64,000 bases of DNA, taken from NCBI RefSeq assembly GCF_017301635.1, contig NZ_CP071091.1:8114501-8178500 (forward strand), written 5' to 3'. The translations under genes and the position numbers were made by a program. The number at the start of each line of letters is the position of its first letter. Position 1 is the first letter of the stretch. Of this stretch, positions 17,558 to 24,701 are shown one piece after another. The DNA is from Myxococcus landrumus. GTDB taxonomy: Bacteria > Myxococcota > Myxococcia > Myxococcales > Myxococcaceae. A model generated the notes under the pieces. It was not told where the DNA came from and ran no database searches. It saw only the letters and a program-made list of their open reading frames with translations.

Positions 17558-18055
17558 TCACGTGCTCGAGGCGGGCGTCGCGTGGCTGGCGAGCGAGCGG
17601 ACGAGCTCCAGCGAGCGGCGCACGTGTTCGCCCACGCGAATCTGGGATTCGAAGCTGTCGCGGATGATGCCCTGGCGGTCCACCACGAAGGTGACCCGGC
17701 CGGGCAGGAGGCCCAGGAAGGAGCCGCCCACGCCGAACGCCTCGCGTGCCTGGCCCTTCTCGTCACTCAACAGGATGAAGGGCAGCCGGTGCTTGGCGGC
17801 GAAGCCCTGGTGCGAGGAGACGGAGTCGGAGCTGATGCCGATGACCTCCGCGCCCGCGGCGACGAAGTCCTCGTACTGGTCCCTCAAGCCACACGCCTGG
17901 ACCGTACAACCCGGCGAGTCGTCTCGCGGGTAGAAGTAGACGACCAGCACGTTGCGCCCCGCCAGGTCTCGCAGGCGCACCGGCTGGTTGCCCGCGCCCA
18001 TCAGCGTCACGTCCGGCAGCGCATCGCCCTGCTGCAGCATCTTCGTCCTCGCCAC
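17558..18055 (-). CDS. bcp: Peroxiredoxin, Bcp/PrxQ type
   Basis: A 165-residue thiol peroxidase of the Bcp/PrxQ class reducing H2O2 and organic peroxides in the cytoplasm. FYPRDDSPGCTVQAC carries the peroxidatic Cys50 and, five residues on, the resolving Cys55, the arrangement that defines PrxQ enzymes. The conserved Arg (GLLPGRVTFVVD) is present. The start is GTG 18055, preceded by GGGAGGAG. The N-terminal Asp/Pro core (GDALPDVTL) is normal. Confidence 0.93.
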   Translation of the reverse strand: MARTKMLQQGDALPDVTLMGAGNQPVRLRDLAGRNVLVVYFYPRDDSPGCTVQACGLRDQYEDFVAAGAEVIGISSDSVSSHQGFAAKHRLPFILLSDEKGQAREAFGVGGSFLGLLPGRVTFVVDRQGIIRDSFESQIRVGEHVRRSLELVRSLASHATPASST

Positions 18056-18481
18056 GTGCTCTCCTCCCGCATCGCCGGAAGGTGAGGCCCGGCGCGCCCA
18101 CGGCCTCGCGAGTCAACCATGCCCTCCAGGGAGGGGCGAGCTTGCGGCCAGGCAAGCCGGGTGGGGTGCTTCACGCCCGCCTCCTCGCTGAGCGGGGGTC
18201 CAAGGTGGAACGGCGTGGAGGAGGACCCTTCGCGACGCATCCCCGGGACGCCCGTTGCATCTCATGAGCGTGGGGGATGCGGTGTCGCTCCCCCGTCCGG
18301 CAGGCGACAGCCCTGTGCGCGGCCGGACCCGAAATTTCGGGCGCGGGAGGCCTTGGCGTCTTACCTTTCGAGACAAGACGTGAGAGCTTATCTGGGGTAC
18401 AGGGCGGAAACTTTCGCCGGAGTTGCGCAACGTGCCGTTCAGGCGTAGGACGCACCTCCGGGGGGTTGGTCAGGAGTGAAC
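18056..18481. other. Intergenic region (426 bp) with no gene seen
   Basis: This gap precedes the phosphotransferase operon and follows the divergent bcp gene. I see no convincing open frame or RNA gene. The short perfect palindrome GTTGCGCAAC lies at 18422-18431, about 50 bases before the EIIA start. AGGAG at 18470-18475 is the EIIA ribosome binding site. The operon promoter must lie here but I could not place it. Confidence 0.45.
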
Positions 18482-18904
18482 ATGGTCGGCCTCGTCGTCG
18501 CATCGCACGGGCGTTTGGCGGAGGAGCTGGTCTCCACCGCGGAACAGATCGTGGGGAAGCTCCCCGCGGTGGCAACCTGCAACATCGAGCCGGGGACTCC
18601 TGTCGAGGACCTCCGCGCGAAGATGAAGCAGGCGGTGTCGCGCGTGGACGCCGGAGACGGTGTCATCATCCTCGCGGACCTGTTCGGCGGAACGCCCTGT
18701 AAGGAATCGCTGATGATGTGTCAGCGCATGAACCTGGAGGTCCTGGCGGGCGTCAACCTGCCCATGCTCCTCAAGGCCAACTCGCTGCGCTCCGAGCAGC
18801 TCACCCTCGCCGAGATGGCCAACCAGTTGGCGTCCTATGGTCAGCGCAACATCACCTGTGCATCCGCCCTGCTTCGCGAGGCCCAGCAGCAGCCGCGAAC
18901 TTGA
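18482..18904 (+). CDS. PTS mannose-family EIIA component
   Basis: A 140-residue EIIA of the mannose (PTS-Man) family. The phosphorylated histidine is His9 in GLVVASHG. The family's second motif LADLFGGTPC follows at about residues 62-71. It accepts phosphate from HPr and passes it to EIIB. Start 18482 has AGGAG seven bases upstream; a GTG two codons earlier overlaps that site. It heads an operon that continues through EIIB, IIC, IID, HPr and EI. The sugar is not identifiable from sequence; a purely regulatory role is also possible in non-fermenting bacteria. Confidence 0.93.
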   Translation: MVGLVVASHGRLAEELVSTAEQIVGKLPAVATCNIEPGTPVEDLRAKMKQAVSRVDAGDGVIILADLFGGTPCKESLMMCQRMNLEVLAGVNLPMLLKANSLRSEQLTLAEMANQLASYGQRNITCASALLREAQQQPRT

Positions 18905-18937
18905 CGGACCCGCGCGGGTCGGCGATTCGAGACGGCT

Positions 18938-19423
18938 GTGATCTCCCTGGTCCGCGTCGACAACCGCCTCATCCACGGTCAGGTCGTCGAGGCCTGGTTG
19001 CCCTTCCTCAAGGTCTCCCGCGTCGTGGTCGCGGATGACGAGGCGGCCTCCAGCCCGCTCATCCGTGCCGCCATGGCGCTCGCGGTGCAGAGCGCCATCG
19101 AGGTCCAGATTCTTCCGTTGTCCCAGGTGGACTTCGCGGCCCTGTCCAAGGACGGGGTGCGCACGCTGGTGCTCCTGCGGGACGTGGCGTCCGTGCCCTT
19201 CGCGTACGCGCACGGCCTGACCCTGGGCGAGCTCAACCTGGGCAACGTGCACTTCGGCACGGGCCGCCGGCAGGTGTCTCCGTCCGTCTTCCTGGCGGAG
19301 GCGGAGCTGCGCACGCTCCAGCAGATGGCGGAGCAGGGCGTGCGCGTGGAGGCGCGGGCCGTGCCGTCGGAGAAGCCGGTGGAGCTGTCGGACCTCTCGG
19401 AGCGGTGGGCGAAGGCCGGGTGA
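18938..19423 (+). CDS. PTS mannose-family EIIB component
   Basis: A 161-residue EIIB of the mannose-type PTS. The active His13 is in RVDNRLIHGQVVEAW, the family signature. HFGTGRRQVSPSVFL in the second half matches the conserved strand of EIIB-Man. GTG start. It passes phosphate from EIIA His9 to the incoming sugar bound by IIC-IID. It is the second gene of the pts operon, 33 bases after EIIA and 4 bases before EIIC. Confidence 0.93.
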   Translation: MISLVRVDNRLIHGQVVEAWLPFLKVSRVVVADDEAASSPLIRAAMALAVQSAIEVQILPLSQVDFAALSKDGVRTLVLLRDVASVPFAYAHGLTLGELNLGNVHFGTGRRQVSPSVFLAEAELRTLQQMAEQGVRVEARAVPSEKPVELSDLSERWAKAG

Positions 19424-19427
19424 GCAC

Positions 19428-20147
19428 GTGAGCGTCGTCTGGACCCAGGTGGCGCTCGCGGGGGTGTGGGGCGGCCTGGTGGCCGTGGAGCGCAAGGCGT
19501 TCCTTCAGGCCATGATGTCCCGGCCGCTCGTGGCCGGCACCGTCATGGGGCTCTTGCTCGATGACGTGACGTCCGGGCTGAGCGTGGGCCTGCTCCTGGA
19601 GCTCTTCTTCCTGGGCACCGCCAACCTGGGCGCGTCGCTGCCGGAGAACGACACGCTGGCGGCCACCGCCACCAGCGCGGCCGCGTGCACCATCACCCAG
19701 GCCTCGGGCGCGCCGTCCACGCCGGCCATCTGGTCGCTGGCGGTGCTGCTCTTCATCGGCATGGGGCGGGTGGGGCGGCGCGGAGACCGGCTGCTGGAAG
19801 GCTATTCGGCGCGGCTGGCGCGAGTCGCGCTGGCCTCCGCGGAGGCGGGCAACCTCACGCGCGCCATGCGGCAGAACCTGTGGGGCATGTGGCCGCACTT
19901 CACGCTGTACGGCGTGCTGACGGCGCTGTGCGCGCTCGCGGGCTTCTTCGTGGAGCCGGTGCTCCAGGCCCTGCCCGCGGCGCTGACGCGAGGGCTGGCG
20001 TGGGCCTTCCCCGCCATGGCGTCCGTGGCGGCGGCCATCGCCGCGCAGGGCAGCCACGCGCGCAAGGCTCCGCTCTACGCGGCGCTGGGCGCGGCGGCGG
20101 TGACGGTGGCCATCGTGCTGTACCTGCTCCAGGAGCGCGGCACGTGA
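19428..20147 (+). CDS. PTS mannose-family EIIC permease
   Basis: A 239-residue integral membrane protein with about seven hydrophobic helices and the EIIC-Man motif GLLLDDVTSGLSVGLLLELF near residues 40-60. With EIID it forms the sugar channel. It starts at GTG 19428, four bases after EIIB. Its last codons overlap the EIID start (GTGA), implying coupled, stoichiometric synthesis. Confidence 0.92.
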   Translation: MSVVWTQVALAGVWGGLVAVERKAFLQAMMSRPLVAGTVMGLLLDDVTSGLSVGLLLELFFLGTANLGASLPENDTLAATATSAAACTITQASGAPSTPAIWSLAVLLFIGMGRVGRRGDRLLEGYSARLARVALASAEAGNLTRAMRQNLWGMWPHFTLYGVLTALCALAGFFVEPVLQALPAALTRGLAWAFPAMASVAAAIAAQGSHARKAPLYAALGAAAVTVAIVLYLLQERGT

Positions 20148-20911
20148 GCGCTCCCGACTCCCCGCTGCCCTGGAGCGTGCTCCTGCGCGTCTTCATGCGC
20201 TCGCTCTTCCTCCAGGCGTCGTGGAATCCCCAGGGCATGCAGAACCTGGGGCTGGCCTACGCGGTGTTCCCCGCGCTGGAGCGGCTGTACGCGGCGGGCA
20301 CGGCGCGCGAGGAGGCGGTGCGCCGGCACCTGGTCTTCTTCAACACCCACCCGTACGTGGCCGCGGCCATCGTCGGCGGGGTCGTCTACCACGAGGAGCG
20401 CATCGCCCGGGGCGAGGAGTCCCCCGACAAGGTGGTGGCCTTCAAGGCGGCGCTGATGGGGCCGCTGGCCGCGCTGGGAGACGGCTTCTTCTGGTTGTCG
20501 CTCAAGCCCGCGGCGGGCGCGGTGGGCGCCGCGCTGGTGCCGCTGCTGGGCCTGTGGGCGGTGCCGGTGTTCCTGGTGTTCTACAATCTGGTGCACCTGC
20601 TCTTGCGGGTGCGGCTGTACTGGCTGGGTCTCACCCTGGGAGACCGGTTGGTGGAGGCGGTGGCGCGGGCCAACCTCCCGGCGCGCGGCGCGCGGCTGCG
20701 GACGCTGGCGGCGTTGTGCGCCGGTGGGCTCGCGGCCTGGCTCGCGGTGACCTTCGGGGCCAACGCCGGAGGGGCCCGTGCGCCGCTGCTGGCGGCCGGG
20801 TGTCTGGCCTTGGGGGTTGCATCCTACGTGCTGGTCAGCCGTCGGGTGCCCAACTACGTGGTGCTCTACCTCGCGGCGATACTGGCCTGCGCGGCGGGAG
20901 CCTTTCTTTAG
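20144..20911 (+). CDS. PTS mannose-family EIID permease
   Basis: A 255-residue partner of EIIC. The N-terminal signature LFLQASWNPQGMQNLGLAYA and KAALMGPLAALGDGFFWL match EIID-Man; hydrophobic helices fill the C-terminal half. The start is the GTG overlapping the EIIC stop (GTGA). A longer open frame upstream lies inside EIIC and is not used. HPr follows after 21 bases. Confidence 0.92.
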   Translation: MSAPDSPLPWSVLLRVFMRSLFLQASWNPQGMQNLGLAYAVFPALERLYAAGTAREEAVRRHLVFFNTHPYVAAAIVGGVVYHEERIARGEESPDKVVAFKAALMGPLAALGDGFFWLSLKPAAGAVGAALVPLLGLWAVPVFLVFYNLVHLLLRVRLYWLGLTLGDRLVEAVARANLPARGARLRTLAALCAGGLAAWLAVTFGANAGGARAPLLAAGCLALGVASYVLVSRRVPNYVVLYLAAILACAAGAFL

Positions 20912-20932
20912 AGACGAGAGGTAGGAGTCGCG

Positions 20933-21211
20933 ATGGCAACGGTGGCCGAAGGAACATACGAGATCATCAACGAGCTGGGGCTGCATGCCCGGGCGGCGGC
21001 GCAGATGGTCAAGGTGGCCAACCGCTTCAAGAGCGACGTGCTCATCGAGGCGCAAGGTCAGCGGGCCAACGCCAAGTCCATCATGGGCGTGCTGATGCTG
21101 GCGGCGGCGAAGGGAGTGCAGGTGAAGTTGACCTGTAAGGGAGACGACGCGCAGGCGTGCCTGGAGGAGCTGGCGAAGCTCATCGGGGACCGTTTTGGCG
21201 AGTCGAAGTGA
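20933..21211 (+). CDS. ptsH: HPr phosphocarrier protein
   Basis: A 92-residue phosphocarrier between EI and EIIA. The active-site His18 sits in ELGLHARAAA. The regulatory serine is Ser49 in NAKSIMGV, the site phosphorylated by HprK, whose gene lies 19 kb away in this window. An intact Ser49 site with hprK present implies that this Gram-negative PTS is under serine phosphorylation control. ATG start with GAGGTAGGAG upstream. Confidence 0.96.
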   Translation: MATVAEGTYEIINELGLHARAAAQMVKVANRFKSDVLIEAQGQRANAKSIMGVLMLAAAKGVQVKLTCKGDDAQACLEELAKLIGDRFGESK

Positions 21212-21256
21212 CGCTGGGAAGCCACCTGCGGTAGGACTGGGAGGGAAGAAAGACAC

Positions 21257-23020
21257 GTGAGCAGCCAGGCCACCCCCACACTGCGGTTGATGGGCATCGG
21301 CGCCTCACCTGGCGTGGCGGTGGGCCACGCGTTCATCCTCGACAGGAAGCGCATCCGCACCCCCAAGCTGCGGCTGGCGGAGGCGGAAGTCGAGCCCGAG
21401 CGCATGCGCATGAAGACGGCGGTGGACCTGTCCGACCGCCAGCTCATCGAGCTCAAGGACCAGATTACGCGCACCGAGGGCAGCGACCACGCCCTCATCC
21501 TGGAAGCGCACCGGCTGATGCTCCAGGACCCGATGCTGGTGGACGCCGTCAACCAGCTCATCGTCGAGGACCGCATCAACGCGGAGTGGGCCGTCCGCCG
21601 CGTGGCCCGCAAAATCAAGCACCTGTTCGACAACATCCCGGACGAGTACTTCCGCGAGCGTCGCTCGGACGTGGACTACGTCGCCGACCGCATCATCCGC
21701 AACCTGATGGGGCAGGTGGTCGACGAAGAAGTGGAGGTCCCCGCGGAGGCCATCGTCGTCGCACATGACCTGCCCCCGGCTGACGCCGCCATGATGGCGC
21801 GCAGCGGCCGGGTGGCGGGCTTCGTGACGGACCTGGGTGGCCACACCAGCCACACGGCCATCGTCGCGCGCGCCCGGGAGACTCCCGCGGTGGTGGGCGC
21901 GGGCCGGGCCAGCGAGCAGATTTCCCCGGGCGACCTGGTGGCCATGGACGGCACGCGGGGCCTCGTCCTGGTGAACCCCACGGAGGAGCAGCTCCAGAGC
22001 TTCCGCGAGGAGCAGCGCCGCCACCGGGACGCGGAGCAGCTGGCGCTCGCGACGAAGGATTTGGCGGCGGTGAGCACGGACGACTTCCGCATCCGGCTCA
22101 ACGGGAACATGGAGTTCCTGGAGGAGATTCCGTCCCTGCTCGCGCACGGCGCGGAGGGCATTGGCCTGTACCGCACCGAGTTCATGTTCCTGGACCGGAA
22201 GACGGCGCCCACGGAGGAGGAGCACTACCGCGCCTACCGTCAGGTGCTGGAGGCCATGGGCGGGCGGCCCGTCACCATCCGCACGTTGGACCTGGGCGGC
22301 GACAAGGTGCCGGGCAAGACGAAGCACGAGAAGGAGCCCAACCCGGCGATGGGCCTCAGGGCCATCCGCTACTGCCTGTCCAACCGGGAGCTGTTCCGCA
22401 CGCAGCTCCGCGCGCTCTTGCGCGCCAGCGTGCACGGCAACCTGCGGCTGATGTTCCCCCTCATCTGCGGGGTGAGCGAGCTGCGCGAGGCCCGCAGCGA
22501 GCTGGAGGCGTGCCGCACGGAGCTGGGCCGCGCGGGGGTGCCCGTGGGCAAGCGCTTCCCGGTGGGCATCATGGTGGAGACGCCGAGCGCGGCCATGATT
22601 GCGGACCGGCTGGCGCAGGAGGCGGACTTCTTCTCGGTGGGGACCAACGACCTCATCCAGTACTCGCTGGCCATCGACAGACAGAACCGCGAGGTGGCCT
22701 ACCTCTACCGCCCGCTGCACCTGTCCGTGCTGCGCATGCTGGAGACGATTGTCAGCGCCGCCAAGGCCGCCAACATCCCCGTGTCCATGTGCGGGGAGAT
22801 GGCGGGGGACCCGCTCTACACGCTGGTGCTGCTGGCCATGGGCTTCGACGAGCTGTCCATGACGTCCGGGCAGATTCCGGCGGTGAAGGGTTTCATCCGG
22901 CGCGTGGGCCGCGCGGAGGCGAAGGAGCTGCTGCGCGAGGCCATGGAGCTGACCACCGCGGAGGAAATCGAGCGCTTCATGCGCACGGAGATGGACCGCC
23001 GCTTCGGCGCCGCTCCGTAG
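21257..23020 (+). CDS. ptsI: Phosphoenolpyruvate-protein phosphotransferase (enzyme I)
   Basis: A 587-residue enzyme I that autophosphorylates from PEP and charges HPr. The active His199 is in GGHTSHTAIVAR. The PEP-binding barrel has GIGLYRTEFMFLDR, NPAMGLRAIRYCL, SVGTNDLIQYSLA and the C-terminal catalytic Cys in PVSMCGEMAGDP. It lacks the N-terminal GAF domain of the nitrogen-PTS EI (PtsP), so it is a standard sugar-type EI. GTG start. It is the last gene of the pts operon, followed by a 9-bp GC stem. Confidence 0.96.
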   Translation: MSSQATPTLRLMGIGASPGVAVGHAFILDRKRIRTPKLRLAEAEVEPERMRMKTAVDLSDRQLIELKDQITRTEGSDHALILEAHRLMLQDPMLVDAVNQLIVEDRINAEWAVRRVARKIKHLFDNIPDEYFRERRSDVDYVADRIIRNLMGQVVDEEVEVPAEAIVVAHDLPPADAAMMARSGRVAGFVTDLGGHTSHTAIVARARETPAVVGAGRASEQISPGDLVAMDGTRGLVLVNPTEEQLQSFREEQRRHRDAEQLALATKDLAAVSTDDFRIRLNGNMEFLEEIPSLLAHGAEGIGLYRTEFMFLDRKTAPTEEEHYRAYRQVLEAMGGRPVTIRTLDLGGDKVPGKTKHEKEPNPAMGLRAIRYCLSNRELFRTQLRALLRASVHGNLRLMFPLICGVSELREARSELEACRTELGRAGVPVGKRFPVGIMVETPSAAMIADRLAQEADFFSVGTNDLIQYSLAIDRQNREVAYLYRPLHLSVLRMLETIVSAAKAANIPVSMCGEMAGDPLYTLVLLAMGFDELSMTSGQIPAVKGFIRRVGRAEAKELLREAMELTTAEEIERFMRTEMDRRFGAAP

Positions 23021-23024
23021 TCCA

Positions 23025-23049
23025 GGGCCCGGGGGATGCGCCCGGGCCC
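23025..23049 (+). terminator. Terminator hairpin after the pts operon
   Basis: GGGCCCGGG and CCCGGGCCC form a perfect 9-bp stem with a 7-base loop, five bases after the EI stop codon. There is no T-run. Confidence 0.55.
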
Positions 23050-23192
23050 GGCCGCTGACCGCACCACCGGGGGAAGCAGGGAGGAGCAACGCCCTGCTCG
23101 CCAGGCGGCCTGCCATTGGCCCCGTGTCGGCGCGCGCCGGCCATGTCCACCTTTCAGGTCAGTCCCTCGGGCCAGGGACTTGGGAGGTGGGC

Positions 23193-23507
23193 GTGTTCAA
23201 TCCAGCGGACATCCAGAAGGGCATGACGGCACGCGACAGGGATGGAGAGAACCTGGGCAGCATCCTCTCCGTCGATGCCGCGGGCTTCCTCATCGAGAAG
23301 GGGCAGTTCTTCCCGCGCGACTACCGGGTGTCCTTCTCCGAGGTGACGGACATCGACGGCGACGACGTGTACCTGCGCGAGGACCTGGTCAGCCTGCCCG
23401 GTGTCCGGCCGGACGTGTTGGCGGCGCGCGGAGCCCTCTCCAGGCCCGCACCGCTCCGGCACGACGCGACGGGTGCGCTGGGGGCGGTGGGGGACTGGGA
23501 CGGCTAG
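23193..23507 (+). CDS. PRC-barrel/DUF2171-like small protein
   Basis: A 104-residue soluble protein. Residues 1-65 look like a small beta-barrel of the PRC/DUF2171 kind: an initial DIQKGMTARDRDGENLGSI (adaptor-like G-x-x-V/I-x-D-x-x-G turn), GFLIEKGQFFPRDYRV and an acidic strand VTDIDGDDVYL. The tail is Pro/Ala-rich. GTG 23193 is preferred because GGGAGG lies six bases upstream; the frame is open to an earlier GTG at 23124. Function is unknown; PRC barrels often bind RNA or other proteins. Confidence 0.6.
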   Translation: MFNPADIQKGMTARDRDGENLGSILSVDAAGFLIEKGQFFPRDYRVSFSEVTDIDGDDVYLREDLVSLPGVRPDVLAARGALSRPAPLRHDATGALGAVGDWDG

Positions 23508-23515
23508 CGGCGGCG

Positions 23516-24007
23516 TCAGTCGGGGCCGTCGGGAGGGGCTCCCTCCACCTTCAGGCCCTTGCAGATGCGGCGCTGGCGGATGAGCCGCTCCACGGGGCGC
23601 AGGCCCGCGAGCGCGAGCAGGGCGATGAGCACGGTGGTGACGGCGGCCACGTAGAAGCCCATGCCGATGCTGAGCCCCACGGACGCGGTGAGCCACAGGT
23701 TCGCCGCCGTCGTCAGGCCCCGGATGCTCCCCTGGTCGCGGATGATGGCGCCCGCACCCAGGAAGCCGATGCCCACCACCACCTGGCTGGCGATGCGGCT
23801 GACGTCCGCGCGCGAGCCCTCCGGGGCGGCGCTGCCCAGCGTCCACTCGATGAAGACGCTGGACAGCGTGAAGAGGCACGCACCCAGGGACACGATGATG
23901 TGCGTGCGCAGCCCGGCGGCATGGCCCCGCAGCTCACGCTCCAGGCCCAGCACGGCGCCCATGAGCGCCGCGAGACCCAGCCGCAGGGCGATGACTCTCT
24001 CGTCCAC
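23516..24007 (-). CDS. MgtC/SapB family inner-membrane protein
   Basis: A 163-residue membrane protein with about five helices. LGLAALMGAVLGLERELRGHAAGLRTHI is the N-terminal MgtC signature (GLEREL and GLRTH) and GIGFLGAGAI with IRGLTTAANLW completes it. In pathogens MgtC supports growth at low Mg2+ and affects membrane ATPases; the role elsewhere is open. GTG start, 11 bases after the upstream lipoprotein gene. It may be the last gene of the lipid-transport operon. Confidence 0.9.
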   Translation of the reverse strand: MDERVIALRLGLAALMGAVLGLERELRGHAAGLRTHIIVSLGACLFTLSSVFIEWTLGSAAPEGSRADVSRIASQVVVGIGFLGAGAIIRDQGSIRGLTTAANLWLTASVGLSIGMGFYVAAVTTVLIALLALAGLRPVERLIRQRRICKGLKVEGAPPDGPD

Positions 24008-24018
24008 GAGGGACGAGC

Positions 24019-24618
24019 CTACTCACCCAGCTCGATTTTCTCGTCCTTGTCGGCTTCGGTCAGTTCGGGATTGGGCAACGTCTCGAGCGTGGCCGCCAGC
24101 AGCTTCGTGGTGGGCACGACATACGGCGCCACTTCCTCGCCCAGCTCCTGGCTGAACTTGTTCACCCGCGCCGCGTAGTCCTCGTCGGTGGAGCTCCAGC
24201 TCCCCGCGGCCTCCGCCGCCCAGACCTCCTGGCTGTCGCGGCACCGCAGCAGCTGCGCCTTCACCTCGGCCTCCGCGCCGTCGCCCTTGAGCGAGATGCG
24301 CGGGTCCAGCCAGAGCACGCCCTCCACGCCCTCCACGCACAGCTCCTTGAAGGTGGCGTCCGTGGGGCGGCCCGGCAGCGCGACGTTCTCCTTCACCAGG
24401 AAGTCGCGGTTCTGGTTCACCCACTGGCGCGCGATGAGGCTCCACAGCTCGCCCACCGCGGGCTTCTCGTCCGGAAGGGGCTGCGCCACCACCACCAGCC
24501 GCTTCGTCTCCTTGCGGTCCACCTGGGCGTAGTCGTCGCGGATGCGGCTCGACTTCACCGCCGAACAGCCCGCCAACAGCCCCAGCCCGAGCACCGGTGC
24601 CCATCGCATCATCGTCAT
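24019..24618 (-). CDS. MXAN_6521/LA_1396-type lipoprotein
   Basis: A 199-residue lipoprotein with signal MTMMRWAPVLGLGLLAGC and lipobox LAGC (Cys18). The mature part has a VVAQPLPDEKPAVGELWSLI segment and mixed alpha/beta character. I recognise it as the lipoprotein family found with MMPL-type transporters in myxobacteria and Leptospira, from memory. The last 20 residues are acidic. The gene lies between the RND transporter (83 bases upstream) and mgtC (11 bases downstream), so it is probably a periplasmic or outer-membrane partner of the transporter. Confidence 0.7.
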   Translation of the reverse strand: MTMMRWAPVLGLGLLAGCSAVKSSRIRDDYAQVDRKETKRLVVVAQPLPDEKPAVGELWSLIARQWVNQNRDFLVKENVALPGRPTDATFKELCVEGVEGVLWLDPRISLKGDGAEAEVKAQLLRCRDSQEVWAAEAAGSWSSTDEDYAARVNKFSQELGEEVAPYVVPTTKLLAATLETLPNPELTEADKDEKIELGE

Positions 24619-24701
24619 GGAGGTCCCTCTCCCAGCCCCTTCTCGTCCTCGCGAGAAGGGGCCTCGTTGCCTGCGGTGTTGTGTGTGATTCGGGGGCCTT
24701 C

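Noticed and set aside
18422..18431. GTTGCGCAAC palindrome as an operator for the pts operon
   Set aside because: Perfect but only 10 bases, common by chance at this GC content, and no promoter could be placed relative to it.
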